Assembly: GCA_964400515.1 (NCBI GenBank)
Contig: CAYNTJ010000011.1
Coordinates: 1 to 64,000, forward strand
Direction: 5' to 3'
From: JAAYHV01 sp964400515
GTDB taxonomy: Bacteria > Bacillota > Clostridia > Peptostreptococcales > Anaerovoracaceae
DNA: 64,000 nt
The notes below the pieces were generated by a model. The model ran no database searches, was not told the origin of the DNA, and saw only the letters and a program-made list of their open reading frames with translations. Every line of letters starts with the position of its first letter. Positions within the stretch are counted from its first letter, which is position 1. The translations under genes and the position numbers were made by a program. Positions 52,920-61,414 of this stretch are shown here, piece after piece.

Positions 52920-54092
52920 TTATTTCCTTATATTTCCTGCTTCTATAGCTTTATCCGCCACGGCTTTTGCCACCACCGAAACCACTCTTTCATCGAACAC
53001 TCCCGGCAATATGTATTCCTTTGAAAGTTCCCTCTCTTCAATCACATAAGCCAGAGCCATTGCGGCTGCCACCTTCATCTCATCGGTAACCTTTGTGGCC
53101 TTTACAGAAAGTAAACCCTTAAAAATTCCCGGAAACGCCAAAACATTATTTACTTGATTTGGGTAATCAGACCTTCCTGTTCCTACTACTGCAGCACCTC
53201 CTGCCTTTGCCTCCTCTGGCATTATCTCAGGCACGGGGTTTGCCATGGAAAAAACAATAGGGTCCTTTGCCATAGTCATTATCATTTCTTTATTAACAAG
53301 ACCCGGCCTGGAAACTCCTACAAACACATCTGAATCCCTAATGACATCCTTTAATTGTCCCTTTAAATTGTCTTTATTGGTAATTTTTGCCATTTCTTCT
53401 TGGGCATTATTATTATATGGAGCACCTTCATATATCGCACCATTTATGTCGCATAAAATAACATCCCCAAATCCCATCAGTATAAACATTTTAGCTATGG
53501 ATATCCCCGCTGCGCCGGCACCGTTGATTACTATCTTAAGCTCGCCTTTTTTTCTCTTAGTGTATCTAATCGCATTTAAAACCCCTGCTGCAGTTATTAT
53601 TGCCGTACCATGTTGATCATCATGGAAAACAGGAATATCACATTCTTCTATCAGTCTTTTTTCTATTTCAAAGCACCTGGGAGCACTTATATCCTCTAAA
53701 TTAATACCTCCAAAGCTTTTTGAAATCAATTTTATTGTTGTTACTATTTCATCAACATCCTTAGAATTAATACATATTGGAATTGCGTCTATTCCTGCAA
53801 ATCTCTTAAATAATGCACATTTACCTTCCATCACAGGCATGCTGGCACTGGGTCCTATATCTCCCAACCCCAAAACCGCTGTACCATCAGTAATTACCGC
53901 TACCAAATTACCTTTCCCCGTATACTCATAGGCAAGCATTTCATTTTTTTCTATCTCCAAGCAGGGCTCTGCCACACCGGGGGTGTAAGCAATAGACATG
54001 TCTTCCATAGTTTCAATCCTGTCTTTTAGTTCTGTGTAAAGTTTCCCCTTCCACTCCTTGTGCTTTTTTAGTGCTAAAGTTTTATTATCCAC
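52920..54092 (-). CDS. Malic enzyme (malate dehydrogenase, oxaloacetate-decarboxylating)
   Basis: Converts malate to pyruvate and CO2 with NAD(P)H formation. 390 residues, the short bacterial form without a phosphotransacetylase domain: SIAYTPGVAEPCLEI, TDGTAVLGLGDIGPSASMPVMEGKCALFKRFAGIDAIPICI, EDISAPRCFEIEKRL, PVFHDDQHGTAII, Rossmann INGAGAAGISIAKMFI, FSMANPVPEIMP, VGTGRSDYPNQVNNVLAFPGIFKG. Start is GTG at 54092, 6 nt after AGGAGG; the in-frame ATG five codons upstream contains the ribosome binding site. A structured RNA ends 7 nt upstream of that site. Confidence 0.94.
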   Translation of the reverse strand: MDNKTLALKKHKEWKGKLYTELKDRIETMEDMSIAYTPGVAEPCLEIEKNEMLAYEYTGKGNLVAVITDGTAVLGLGDIGPSASMPVMEGKCALFKRFAGIDAIPICINSKDVDEIVTTIKLISKSFGGINLEDISAPRCFEIEKRLIEECDIPVFHDDQHGTAIITAAGVLNAIRYTKRKKGELKIVINGAGAAGISIAKMFILMGFGDVILCDINGAIYEGAPYNNNAQEEMAKITNKDNLKGQLKDVIRDSDVFVGVSRPGLVNKEMIMTMAKDPIVFSMANPVPEIMPEEAKAGGAAVVGTGRSDYPNQVNNVLAFPGIFKGLLSVKATKVTDEMKVAAAMALAYVIEERELSKEYILPGVFDERVVSVVAKAVADKAIEAGNIRK

Positions 54093-54105
54093 AATACTCC
54101 TCCTC

Positions 54106-54299
54106 ATAAAACATATGGCAGCTGCTCACCTGACCTGGTCTTTGCCCCCACACTCGCCTTTATCCGGATTTTCCGGAGGACTTACATCTAAGCTACGCCA
54201 TGATCACTGCCGCTTTGCGGAACAGCTTACGTGGATCCCTTTGCCCGTAACTGGCCTGGATTTTCAACCACAGACATAAGCAGCTGCCATATGTTTTAT
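54106..54299 (-). ncRNA. Structured RNA element between comF and malic enzyme (raiA/ARRPOF-like candidate)
   Basis: A 194-nt stretch of about 54% G+C (my count over 54121-54290), far above the flanks. Its ends form a perfect 21-bp pairing (54106-54126 with 54279-54299). Inside, on the minus strand: hairpin CUG-uu-CCGC-AAA-GCGG-CAG (54207-54225), a surrounding UAAGCU/AGCUUA helix (54224-54229 with 54189-54194), and UCCGGA-AAA-UCCGGA (54163-54177). Octamers GAAAAUCC and GGGCAAAG each occur twice in alternating order. No ORF fits. Size and location after comF recall the raiA RNA, found near comF/hpf in Clostridia; that identity is inference. It may act in cis on malic enzyme or as a separate RNA. 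A MITE is the main alternative. Confidence 0.75.
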
Positions 54300-55042
54300 T
54301 GTATAATATAATCTCCGCCGGAAGCAAATACTAAAAAATATACTTTCTCGGCACCTTCTCTTTTTAATGCTAAGCTAACAGAATCCATAGTAGCTCCTGT
54401 TGTATATATATCATCTATAACCAAAACCCTTTTGCCGTAAATCATTTTCCTTCCATGCTCGGTTATATTAAAGGCATTTAATAAGCTCTCTTTTCTTTCC
54501 GTCGGACTCATACTTTTTAGCGGTTCGGTATTTTTCATTCTTACCAAACATTTATTATCGCATTTTGTTCCTTGGAAATCAGAAAAATAACCACCTATCA
54601 ATTCAGCCTGATTATATCCCCTTTCCCTTTTCCTTTTTTTATTAATGGGAACAGGAATGACTATATCATAATCTAAATCTTCTATCAACATTCTATCATT
54701 CATAATTTCCGCTATAACTCTGGAAATATATGTTTTTTTATTATATTTCAGTTTAAAAACGATACTCTTTTCTAAAGACCCATACTGAACACAAGAGTAT
54801 CCCCTATCAAATTCATGCCTATTATTCTTACAATCATAGCAAGTATTCGTAGGATTGTTTTCACTAAGTATTTTACCACATTTATTGCATGTCCTGCTAC
54901 CAATCCATTTAAATCTCTCAAAGCAGTCATCGCATAGCGAATAATTCCTGGTTTCATCAATTATATTATTGCAGGCAATACAATATATGCTTTGGGGATA
55001 AATAAGGTTTATAATTGATTTAACAAATTCCCTAATACTCAT
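54296..55042 (-). CDS. comF: ComF family protein (phosphoribosyltransferase-like)
   Basis: 248 residues: N-terminal zinc-binding part with several CxxC pairs (CIACNN, CDDC, CNKCG, CYDC) and a C-terminal PRTase-type domain with VIPVPINKKRKRERGYNQAELI and PRPP loop VLVIDDIYTTGAT. Needed for ssDNA uptake in competent bacteria, but widespread in non-competent ones. Overlaps recD2 by 11 nt. Its stop codon lies within the pairing arm of the downstream RNA. Confidence 0.94.
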   Translation of the reverse strand: MSIREFVKSIINLIYPQSIYCIACNNIIDETRNYSLCDDCFERFKWIGSRTCNKCGKILSENNPTNTCYDCKNNRHEFDRGYSCVQYGSLEKSIVFKLKYNKKTYISRVIAEIMNDRMLIEDLDYDIVIPVPINKKRKRERGYNQAELIGGYFSDFQGTKCDNKCLVRMKNTEPLKSMSPTERKESLLNAFNITEHGRKMIYGKRVLVIDDIYTTGATMDSVSLALKREGAEKVYFLVFASGGDYIIQ

Positions 55043-57260
55043 ATTTAAATCCCAAAAGATCTATATCCCTTAATCTTATTCCGAGCCCGGAGCATCTACT
55101 ATCTATTCTGTTATTGTCTACCATAGCTTGCATTCTTTTTTCCGACCCCAAAAGAATAACCAGATTTTTACCCCTGGTAATGGCAGTATATAACAAATTT
55201 CTTGTGGCTAGCATTGGCGGGAACCAAGATATTGGCATTACAACCACGGGGAACTCACTTCCCTGGCTTTTATGGACAGTTATGGCATAAGCCAGCTCCA
55301 AAAGCTCCAGTTGAGTAGAATCGTATTCCACATATTTATCATCATCAAAAATAACCCCAATTACATCATTTTCGATATCAATGCTTTCTATAACTCCCAT
55401 ATCCCCATTGAATATACCATCACCGGAAACCAGGCTACCTTTTTTTCTCCATTTCACGCTATAGTCATTTCTAATCTGCATAACCTTATCCCCCACCCTA
55501 AAAATTTTATCTCCATAGGTTTTTTCATCTAACCCTTTAGTTTTAGGGTTAAGCACTTCCTGAAGTTTTTTATTCAAGTTTAAAACTCCGAGATTTCCTT
55601 TTCTTGAAGGAGTAATTATTTGGATATCAGAAAATGAGTCTACAAAATCATAATATTTTTCTATTCTACCCGTTACCAGTTCTATCAGCTTATTCAAAAT
55701 TTCCTGTTCATTATTGAGCTTAAGCATAAAGAAATCTTGATCCTTTTCATTGAAATACGGGTACTCACCTCTATTTATCAAATGAGCATTTACTACTATC
55801 AAGCTTTCCTTTGCCTGCCTAAATATCTCATTAAGTCGGATTGTTGTAATGTATTCACTGCTTATCAAATCACGCAATACATTCCCTGCTCCCACAGACG
55901 GCAGCTGATTTACATCCCCCACCAGTATTAGTCTTGTACCTGTGGGTATGGCTTGCAATAACGCATCCATAAGCTTTAAATCAATCATAGAAGCTTCATC
56001 CACAATTATTAAATCAAAGGCCAACTTATCTTCCGCATTTTTTAAAAACTTACCCTCTCCCAAATCGTCTACATATTGATATTCCAAGAGTTTATGTATA
56101 GTTGATGCTTCATAGCCCGATGTTTCAGTTATTCTTTTAGCCGCTCTTCCAGTGGGCGCAGCTATTGCTGATTTAAAGCTACAGCAATCAGAAATCCCTA
56201 TTATCGTATTTATTATAGTGGTTTTCCCTGTGCCCGGACCTCCGGTTATTATTGATATATTATTATTTAAAGATTTTTCAACGGCTGTTATCTGTTCATC
56301 GGACAGATTAATATTATTGCTCACACATACAGAATTTAAAAGGTTACTTATCTCTGCATTTATTCGAGTTATCCCCGCTGATTTTAGTCTAATCAAGTTA
56401 CTACATACACTTCTTTCGGCAAAATAGTAATTGGAAATATAAACAACGTCCATACCCGAAAGGTTATCAATCTTTATGCTTCCTTCAAATGCCATATTTA
56501 TTAATCTGTCTTCAATTATTTCCATGGATACATCCATGATTTCTCCGGCTTGCTCTATTAATTCTGTCTTAGGTAAATATGTGTTTCCTGAATTAATATA
56601 TTTGTTTAGTGTAAATAGAATTCCGCTCTTAAGCCTAAATTCACTTTCCCTGTCAATTCCTAAATTATTGGCTATTTCATCCGCTTTTTGAAAACTGATA
56701 CCATAAATATCTTCTATCAATTGATATGGGTTTTCTTTAACCACAAAAACTGCTTGGCCACCATATTCTTTGTAAATCTTTAAAGCATAAGCTGTTGTGA
56801 TTCCCAATTTTTCCAATTCAAATGCTATATCGGCAAATTCTTTTCTTAATACATATGAATCATGTATTTTTTCTGCGGTTTTAGGTCCGATTCCTTTTAT
56901 CTTTGTCAGTTCATTATAGTTGTTTTCAATTATTTCAAGTACCTTATCATCAAAACTTTCCATCAATAATCCGGCGGTTTTGGGTCCGATTCCTTTAATT
57001 GCTCCTGAGGCCAAGAATTTTTCAATGCTTGTTTTCCCTTTGGGAATAATCTCCTTAAAAGAAAAAAAGGCAAATTGCTCACCGTACTTGGGGTGAGTTT
57101 TGTATTTGCCCTGTAATTCAAAAACAATACCCGGATTAATATAAGGAAGGTTCCCGGTGACTGTTATTACGGCATTATCCGTTTCCAATACAGCCACTGT
57201 AAAACCGTTAGAATCATTATGATAAATAACATCTACAATTTGTCCAGTCATTATTTCCAT
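55032..57260 (-). CDS. recD2: RecD2 family ATP-dependent DNA helicase
   Basis: 742 residues, SF1B 5'-3' helicase of repair. N-terminal OB-like and helix-hairpin-helix regions (IKGIGPKTAGLLMESF, IKGIGPKTAEKIHDS), then Walker A ITGGPGTGKTTIINT, IAAPTGRAAKRITETSG, ATIHKLLEY, LIIVDEASMIDLKLM, LVGDVNQLPSVGAGNVLRD, LNEIFRQ, and VHKSQGSEFPVVV, YTAITRGKNLVIL. It starts 3 nt after the upstream gene, with weak ribosome binding; ATG at 57251 is a possible alternative. Confidence 0.95.
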   Translation of the reverse strand: MEIMTGQIVDVIYHNDSNGFTVAVLETDNAVITVTGNLPYINPGIVFELQGKYKTHPKYGEQFAFFSFKEIIPKGKTSIEKFLASGAIKGIGPKTAGLLMESFDDKVLEIIENNYNELTKIKGIGPKTAEKIHDSYVLRKEFADIAFELEKLGITTAYALKIYKEYGGQAVFVVKENPYQLIEDIYGISFQKADEIANNLGIDRESEFRLKSGILFTLNKYINSGNTYLPKTELIEQAGEIMDVSMEIIEDRLINMAFEGSIKIDNLSGMDVVYISNYYFAERSVCSNLIRLKSAGITRINAEISNLLNSVCVSNNINLSDEQITAVEKSLNNNISIITGGPGTGKTTIINTIIGISDCCSFKSAIAAPTGRAAKRITETSGYEASTIHKLLEYQYVDDLGEGKFLKNAEDKLAFDLIIVDEASMIDLKLMDALLQAIPTGTRLILVGDVNQLPSVGAGNVLRDLISSEYITTIRLNEIFRQAKESLIVVNAHLINRGEYPYFNEKDQDFFMLKLNNEQEILNKLIELVTGRIEKYYDFVDSFSDIQIITPSRKGNLGVLNLNKKLQEVLNPKTKGLDEKTYGDKIFRVGDKVMQIRNDYSVKWRKKGSLVSGDGIFNGDMGVIESIDIENDVIGVIFDDDKYVEYDSTQLELLELAYAITVHKSQGSEFPVVVMPISWFPPMLATRNLLYTAITRGKNLVILLGSEKRMQAMVDNNRIDSRCSGLGIRLRDIDLLGFKYEY

Positions 57261-57263
57261 TTA

Positions 57264-58541
57264 TTATTTTAACCAAATTACCCTTCTAGTAGCTACTGCA
57301 AATTTGCTCTTGCTCATTTTCTTTGCTTCCTTTAGCAAGTCTTGCCTATTATTTCGATTAGGCTTAATATGTACTACATCTACAACCAGCTTCAATATCT
57401 CATAGGCCCTTTCCTTGGTGTCAGCATAGCCGGCTTCCATTACATCATTTTCATTAATCGCCAAATCTTCAGGGAAAACAGCATCTCCGGTTTTCTTTAT
57501 TTCCTTCTCATAATAGACCCTGGATTGTATTTTGGTATCTTGAAAATCATATACTATCCTTTGTGCCTTGGATAGGTTATTTAAATAGTTATATCTTTCC
57601 ATTCCGATATCTGCCAAGTAATGCTTGAATTCTACATATGATCCCAAGAAGTTAATTTTAATTATATTATCCACGCCATCGTGCAACCTATAATTGGTTT
57701 TCTCGGAAAAATCCAATCTATCAATCGCCTTATGGGCTTTTTTGGTGGAAAAGCAAATATAGAACAGCCCCAGTCTTCTGTCGCTTACCTTTTTAACCTT
57801 ATCTATTCCTTCACATAATCCAATATAATCATACCTTTCGGTACTGTTCATACTATTAAAGATTTCCGGTCCGACAACAGCTTTTAATAATCCTGTTTCC
57901 GCAAGCATATTCAATCCAAGACCCGCATTATCCGCCATCACTATTCTTTCCAATGCTCTTGTCACATAGCCTAAGGATTCATCTTTTATCTTATCTGCAC
58001 TTTCCTTAACCTCTTCATAAAGGTCATTTGCCAAATCATATCCAAGTTCAGCCGCCAGCTCCACAGCATCAAAAGCCCTATACGGCTTTTTATCCAACAG
58101 CTCCTTTGGGGAAATTGTAGTCTTAATAATCTTAGCTTTCATGTCACCCCTTGCATCAAAAGGATCACAGAAGGTTCTGTTCGGATTATCTGCCATGGCA
58201 TTTAAAGCAAAAGGCTCCCTTTCCAAATGACTTGTAATACTATCAAAGAATTCAATCTCCTCTTCTCCGATAGGGGTTCCGTAAGGGCACAAATCAATAA
58301 TAGTTTCTTCCTCTTCATTTTCATAAACAAATCTAACGATTTCTCTTTTTTCGTCTATTATCTCAGCCTCACCGAATAGTTCTCTTATCTTTTCCAATCT
58401 GGCACTTGTGGCCAAATCCCAATCCAATGTTTTAATTCCGTTTAAACCTTCTCTTACACATTTTCCATAGGCATATACATCATAACCGTTTTTTTCCAAT
58501 TCCTTGAATATACCATTTACTTCCTTAGTTAATTTAATCAA
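57264..58541 (-). CDS. CCA tRNA nucleotidyltransferase/poly(A) polymerase family protein, divergent
   Basis: 425 residues of the class II nucleotidyltransferase family. The head shows YAYGKCVREGLNG where the family has GGxVRDxLLG, so one Gly is Lys27 and Arg-Asp is Arg30-Glu31; the metal-binding pair is kept (Asp40, Asp42 in LDWDLATSA). Neck region follows: RREPFALNAMA-like motif as EREPFALNAMA, DPFDARGDM, PYRAFDAVELAAELG. The C-terminal half is less conserved. It may add CCA, part of it, or something else. TTG start at 58541 follows GGAGGTAGACTG. Between yhaM and recD2. Confidence 0.8.
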   Translation of the reverse strand: MIKLTKEVNGIFKELEKNGYDVYAYGKCVREGLNGIKTLDWDLATSARLEKIRELFGEAEIIDEKREIVRFVYENEEEETIIDLCPYGTPIGEEEIEFFDSITSHLEREPFALNAMADNPNRTFCDPFDARGDMKAKIIKTTISPKELLDKKPYRAFDAVELAAELGYDLANDLYEEVKESADKIKDESLGYVTRALERIVMADNAGLGLNMLAETGLLKAVVGPEIFNSMNSTERYDYIGLCEGIDKVKKVSDRRLGLFYICFSTKKAHKAIDRLDFSEKTNYRLHDGVDNIIKINFLGSYVEFKHYLADIGMERYNYLNNLSKAQRIVYDFQDTKIQSRVYYEKEIKKTGDAVFPEDLAINENDVMEAGYADTKERAYEILKLVVDVVHIKPNRNNRQDLLKEAKKMSKSKFAVATRRVIWLK

Positions 58542-58555
58542 CAGTCTACCTCCAG

Positions 58556-59515
58556 TTAAAACTTTGCTTTGTATAATCTTCTATAATCCAGTGTCCATAC
58601 ACCATCTGTAAATTCGCCTTTATCTATTCCCATTAAAGCATTCTCCATGTCAAACATCCTGGCATCCAAAATATCTAAGTAATGAAGCATTTCGGCCTCC
58701 GGGAAAAGAGGTTTCTTGGGACTGCCGAATTCCGGCTCATAATGATGTGACAATATCATATGCTCTAGCATTATCATTTTTTCTTTGCTCATATTTATTG
58801 CTTCTGCTTTTGTCTCAATATTCTTAATACCTTGTACAATATGCCCTAAGAGCTGTCCCTCAAATGAATAACCATCAGATATACCGTTTTCGTCTGAATT
58901 AATCTCATTCAATTTTTCCATATCATGTACTGCTACCCCGGCCAGTAATAGATCTTTATTTAAGTTAGTATAAACCTCACAAAGCTTTTCACCCGCCATC
59001 ATCATTCTTTTTATGTGATATAGAAGACCTCCATATTGTGCATGATGATTTTTTTTAGCTGCCGGATAATACATTAATTTATCTTTATTCTCTTCATATA
59101 GGGATTTGCATAAAGTTTTTAATTCAATATCTTCAAACCCTTCAATGACATTTAATATGTACTCATACATATCCTCTGATTTTTCCGGAGCCGCCTTGAT
59201 GAAGTCTCTGATTTCAATTTCATCTGTTTCGGAAGTTTTTCTTATTCTTGTTACCCTCATCTGTTTCATGCCCTTCCATTCATTGACGGTACACTTAACT
59301 TTTACTATATCACCCTCGGATATTTTGTCTATTGAATCTTGTTCTTCATCGGAAAGATCCCATTTCTTAGCAGTAATTTCACCGGTACAATCCCCCAAAA
59401 GTAAGTCCAAATACTTTTTCTTATTGGATCCTAATTTTACAGATATACTTTTTACCATGAAGAATTCTACTACTTCTTGTTCATTTTTCAGCTGTGAAAT
59501 GTATATTTCTTTCAT
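58556..59515 (-). CDS. yhaM: 3'-5' exoribonuclease YhaM-type (OB + HD domain)
   Basis: 319 residues: N-terminal OB-fold (about 1-95; YLDLLLGDCTGEITAKKWD, EGDIVKVKCTVNEWKGMKQMRVTRI) and HD domain (about 150-300; HHAQYGGLLYHIKRM, VAVHDMEKLNEI, HHYEPEFGSPKKPLFPEAEMLHYLDILDARM). B. subtilis YhaM trims RNA 3' ends with Mn2+. ATG at 59515 has GGAGA at 6-7 nt; the GTG one codon earlier is less well placed. First gene of a yhaM-CCA-recD2-comF run. Confidence 0.93.
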   Translation of the reverse strand: MKEIYISQLKNEQEVVEFFMVKSISVKLGSNKKKYLDLLLGDCTGEITAKKWDLSDEEQDSIDKISEGDIVKVKCTVNEWKGMKQMRVTRIRKTSETDEIEIRDFIKAAPEKSEDMYEYILNVIEGFEDIELKTLCKSLYEENKDKLMYYPAAKKNHHAQYGGLLYHIKRMMMAGEKLCEVYTNLNKDLLLAGVAVHDMEKLNEINSDENGISDGYSFEGQLLGHIVQGIKNIETKAEAINMSKEKMIMLEHMILSHHYEPEFGSPKKPLFPEAEMLHYLDILDARMFDMENALMGIDKGEFTDGVWTLDYRRLYKAKF

Positions 59516-59545
59516 CACTTATCTCCCTTTTTAATAGTCCTAATC

Positions 59546-59574
59546 ATTATATATCATAATTACTGTTTCATCAA
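59546..59574 (-). promoter_or_regulatory. Promoter of the yhaM-recD2-comF unit
   Basis: Minus strand TTGATG (59569-59574), 17-nt spacer, TATAAT (59546-59551). Confidence 0.75.
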
Positions 59575-59593
59575 CCACGATAGGAATTTTCTC

Positions 59594-59621
59594 TTCACAT
59601 TTACACAAATTAGTATATAAT
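59594..59621 (+). promoter_or_regulatory. Promoter of nadE-hom
   Basis: TTCACA (59594-59599), 16-nt spacer, TATAAT (59616-59621), 25 nt before the ATG. Confidence 0.65.
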
Positions 59622-59646
59622 ATTACCTATAAGAAAGGGGATTGAT

Positions 59647-60396
59647 ATGGAATTTGATGTAAAAAAAGCTACCGAAGCAACAATAGATTGGATAAGGAAT
59701 TGGTTTTCGGAAAATGGCGAGGATTGCAACGCAATAATTGGCATCAGCGGGGGGAAAGACAGTTCAGTAGTTGCTTCACTATTAGTTGAAGCTTTGGGTA
59801 AAGAAAGGGTTATTGGAGTTATGATGCCTAAAGGTGTTCAAGACGACATAGATATGGCACAGCTTCTAATCGAGCACCTGGGAATAAGGTCTTTTACGAT
59901 TAATATTAAGCCGGCTTATGAAGGCTTAATAAATGAACTCGAGAAAAATATTGATGATATCAGTAGGGACAGTAAAATAAACCTACCCGCCAGATTGAGA
60001 ATGTCAACTCTTTATGCCGTTGCTCAGTCCTTTAACGGTAGAGTGGCAAATACCTGCAACCTATCGGAGGATTGGGTGGGTTATTCCACTCGTTATGGTG
60101 ATTCCGCCGGGGATTTTAGCCCTTGCTCATTTTTTACAACTAAAGAAATAAGGGAAATGGGAACATATCTTGGAGTTCCGGATATATTGGTAAATAAAGT
60201 TCCGATAGACGGTTTAAGTGGATTAAGCGATGAAGAAAAGCTTGGTTTTACTTATGAAGTATTGGATAGATATATAAGGACCGGGGAAATCGATAATATG
60301 GAAACAAAGAAAAGAATAGATTACCTAAACAAGTTAAACAAGTTTAAGCTACGTTTTATGGATTCATTTAATTATTGGGAGGATAAAAATGACTAG
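59647..60396 (+). CDS. nadE: NH3-dependent NAD+ synthetase
   Basis: Amidates deamido-NAD+ with ammonia and ATP. 249 residues, without a glutaminase domain, so ammonia is the nitrogen source. Motifs: SGGKDSS (34-40), PARLRMSTLYAVAQSFNGRVANTCNLSEDWVGYSTRYGDSAGDFSP, VPDILVNKVPIDGLSGLSDEEKLGF. ATG follows AAAGGGGATTGAT. Overlaps the homoserine dehydrogenase gene by 8 nt. Confidence 0.96.
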   Translation: MEFDVKKATEATIDWIRNWFSENGEDCNAIIGISGGKDSSVVASLLVEALGKERVIGVMMPKGVQDDIDMAQLLIEHLGIRSFTINIKPAYEGLINELEKNIDDISRDSKINLPARLRMSTLYAVAQSFNGRVANTCNLSEDWVGYSTRYGDSAGDFSPCSFFTTKEIREMGTYLGVPDILVNKVPIDGLSGLSDEEKLGFTYEVLDRYIRTGEIDNMETKKRIDYLNKLNKFKLRFMDSFNYWEDKND

Positions 60397-61408
60397 AAAA
60401 TTAAAGATTGCAATACTGGGATTCGGAAATGCTTCCAGGGCTTTTTCAAAAATTTTAGAGGCAGAGCGGGTAAATATCCTGTCAGATTATAATACTGCCA
60501 TAGTTACAACAGGCATTACGACGGGAAGTCATGGCGCTTTATATAACCCAAAAGGACTACATTTAGATAGCATCAGAGATTACTATGATGCTAATGGAGA
60601 ATTTTTAAACCCCATCCAAATGACTTCAATGGAGCTTGCGGAAAGCGGAGATTATGATGTGTTAATTGAAGCAACGCCTCTTAATATACATACAGGACAA
60701 CCTGCTACAGATCACATTAAAACGGCTTTGAAACGGGGCAAGGCAGTTATAACCGCAAACAAAGGCCCTATAGCTTGGTATTTTAAGGAATTAAAAACCC
60801 TTGCCAAGGATAATAATTGTCCATTTTTTTATGAAACTACTGTAATGGACGGTACGCCGGTTTTTAACTTAGTTAACGACACCCTTAAGATGTGCAAAGT
60901 CACTGCGGTTGATGGAATCCTCAATTCAACTACCAACTTCATACTTGAAGAGCTGGCAAAGGGAAGGGATTACGATGAAGTTATCGCAGAGGGAAGAGAA
61001 CTGGGCTTTATAGAAGCAGACTCCGCCATGGACATTGAGGGCTATGATGCAGCAGCTAAATTGACAGCACTATTAAATGTACTAATGGATGCGGATTTAA
61101 CACCGGATAAAATTAATCGTAAAGGCATTGAAGATATAGATAAAAAAGATATCGAAAATGCCTCCAAGGAAGGTAAGGTAATTAAGCTAATTTGCCATGG
61201 CGACAATAATGAAGCATATGTAAGGCCTACCTTGATAGATAAATCCGATATGATGGCCACCATAGACAGTACCTCCTCGATAGTACAGATAACCACTAAT
61301 TACATGGGTAAGTTAAGCGTAATTGAACATGACCCCGATTTGGTACAGACAGGTTATGGAATATTTAGCGATTTGATAAGAGTTATTGAAAGCACCTTAG
61401 TCAACTAA
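60389..61408 (+). CDS. Homoserine dehydrogenase-like protein (no ACT domain)
   Basis: 339 residues: NAD(P)-binding domain (KLKIAILGFGNASRAFSKIL) and homoserine dehydrogenase catalytic domain (KRGKAVITANKGPIAW, FFYETTVMDGTPVFNLVNDTL, VDGILNSTTNFILEEL, EARELGFIEADSAMDIEGYDAAAKL with GREL variant). It would reduce aspartate semialdehyde to homoserine. It lacks the C-terminal ACT domain of the common 430-residue enzyme. ATG overlaps the nadE end, after GGGAGGATAAAA. No thrB/thrC next to it. Confidence 0.88.
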   Translation: MTRKLKIAILGFGNASRAFSKILEAERVNILSDYNTAIVTTGITTGSHGALYNPKGLHLDSIRDYYDANGEFLNPIQMTSMELAESGDYDVLIEATPLNIHTGQPATDHIKTALKRGKAVITANKGPIAWYFKELKTLAKDNNCPFFYETTVMDGTPVFNLVNDTLKMCKVTAVDGILNSTTNFILEELAKGRDYDEVIAEGRELGFIEADSAMDIEGYDAAAKLTALLNVLMDADLTPDKINRKGIEDIDKKDIENASKEGKVIKLICHGDNNEAYVRPTLIDKSDMMATIDSTSSIVQITTNYMGKLSVIEHDPDLVQTGYGIFSDLIRVIESTLVN

Positions 61409-61414
61409 GGTGCT
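61391..61414. terminator. Hairpin at the convergent end of hom and the DUF4405 gene
   Basis: AGCACCTTAG (61391-61400) pairs with CTAAGGTGCT (61405-61414) around TCAA, over both stop codons. Neither side has a strong T run, so termination efficiency is uncertain. Confidence 0.5.

Noticed and set aside
54126..54279. Short plus-strand reading frame of 73 codons (54058-54279) over the RNA element.
   Set aside because: No ribosome binding site, no resemblance to known proteins, and it runs through the pairing arms; the DNA symmetry fits an RNA better.
54106..54299. The 21-bp inverted ends could mark a MITE or other small mobile element.
   Set aside because: No target-site duplication is seen, the interior is GC-rich and folds into distinct hairpins, one arm contains the comF stop codon, and position after comF recalls a known RNA. 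Not excluded: a genome-wide copy count would decide.
54106..54299. Cobalamin or c-di-GMP riboswitch, because GGUUGAAAAUCC and GGGCAAAG resemble parts of those aptamers.
   Set aside because: The B12 box (GCCACUG) and the paired c-di-GMP core motifs are not present in the right order or spacing.
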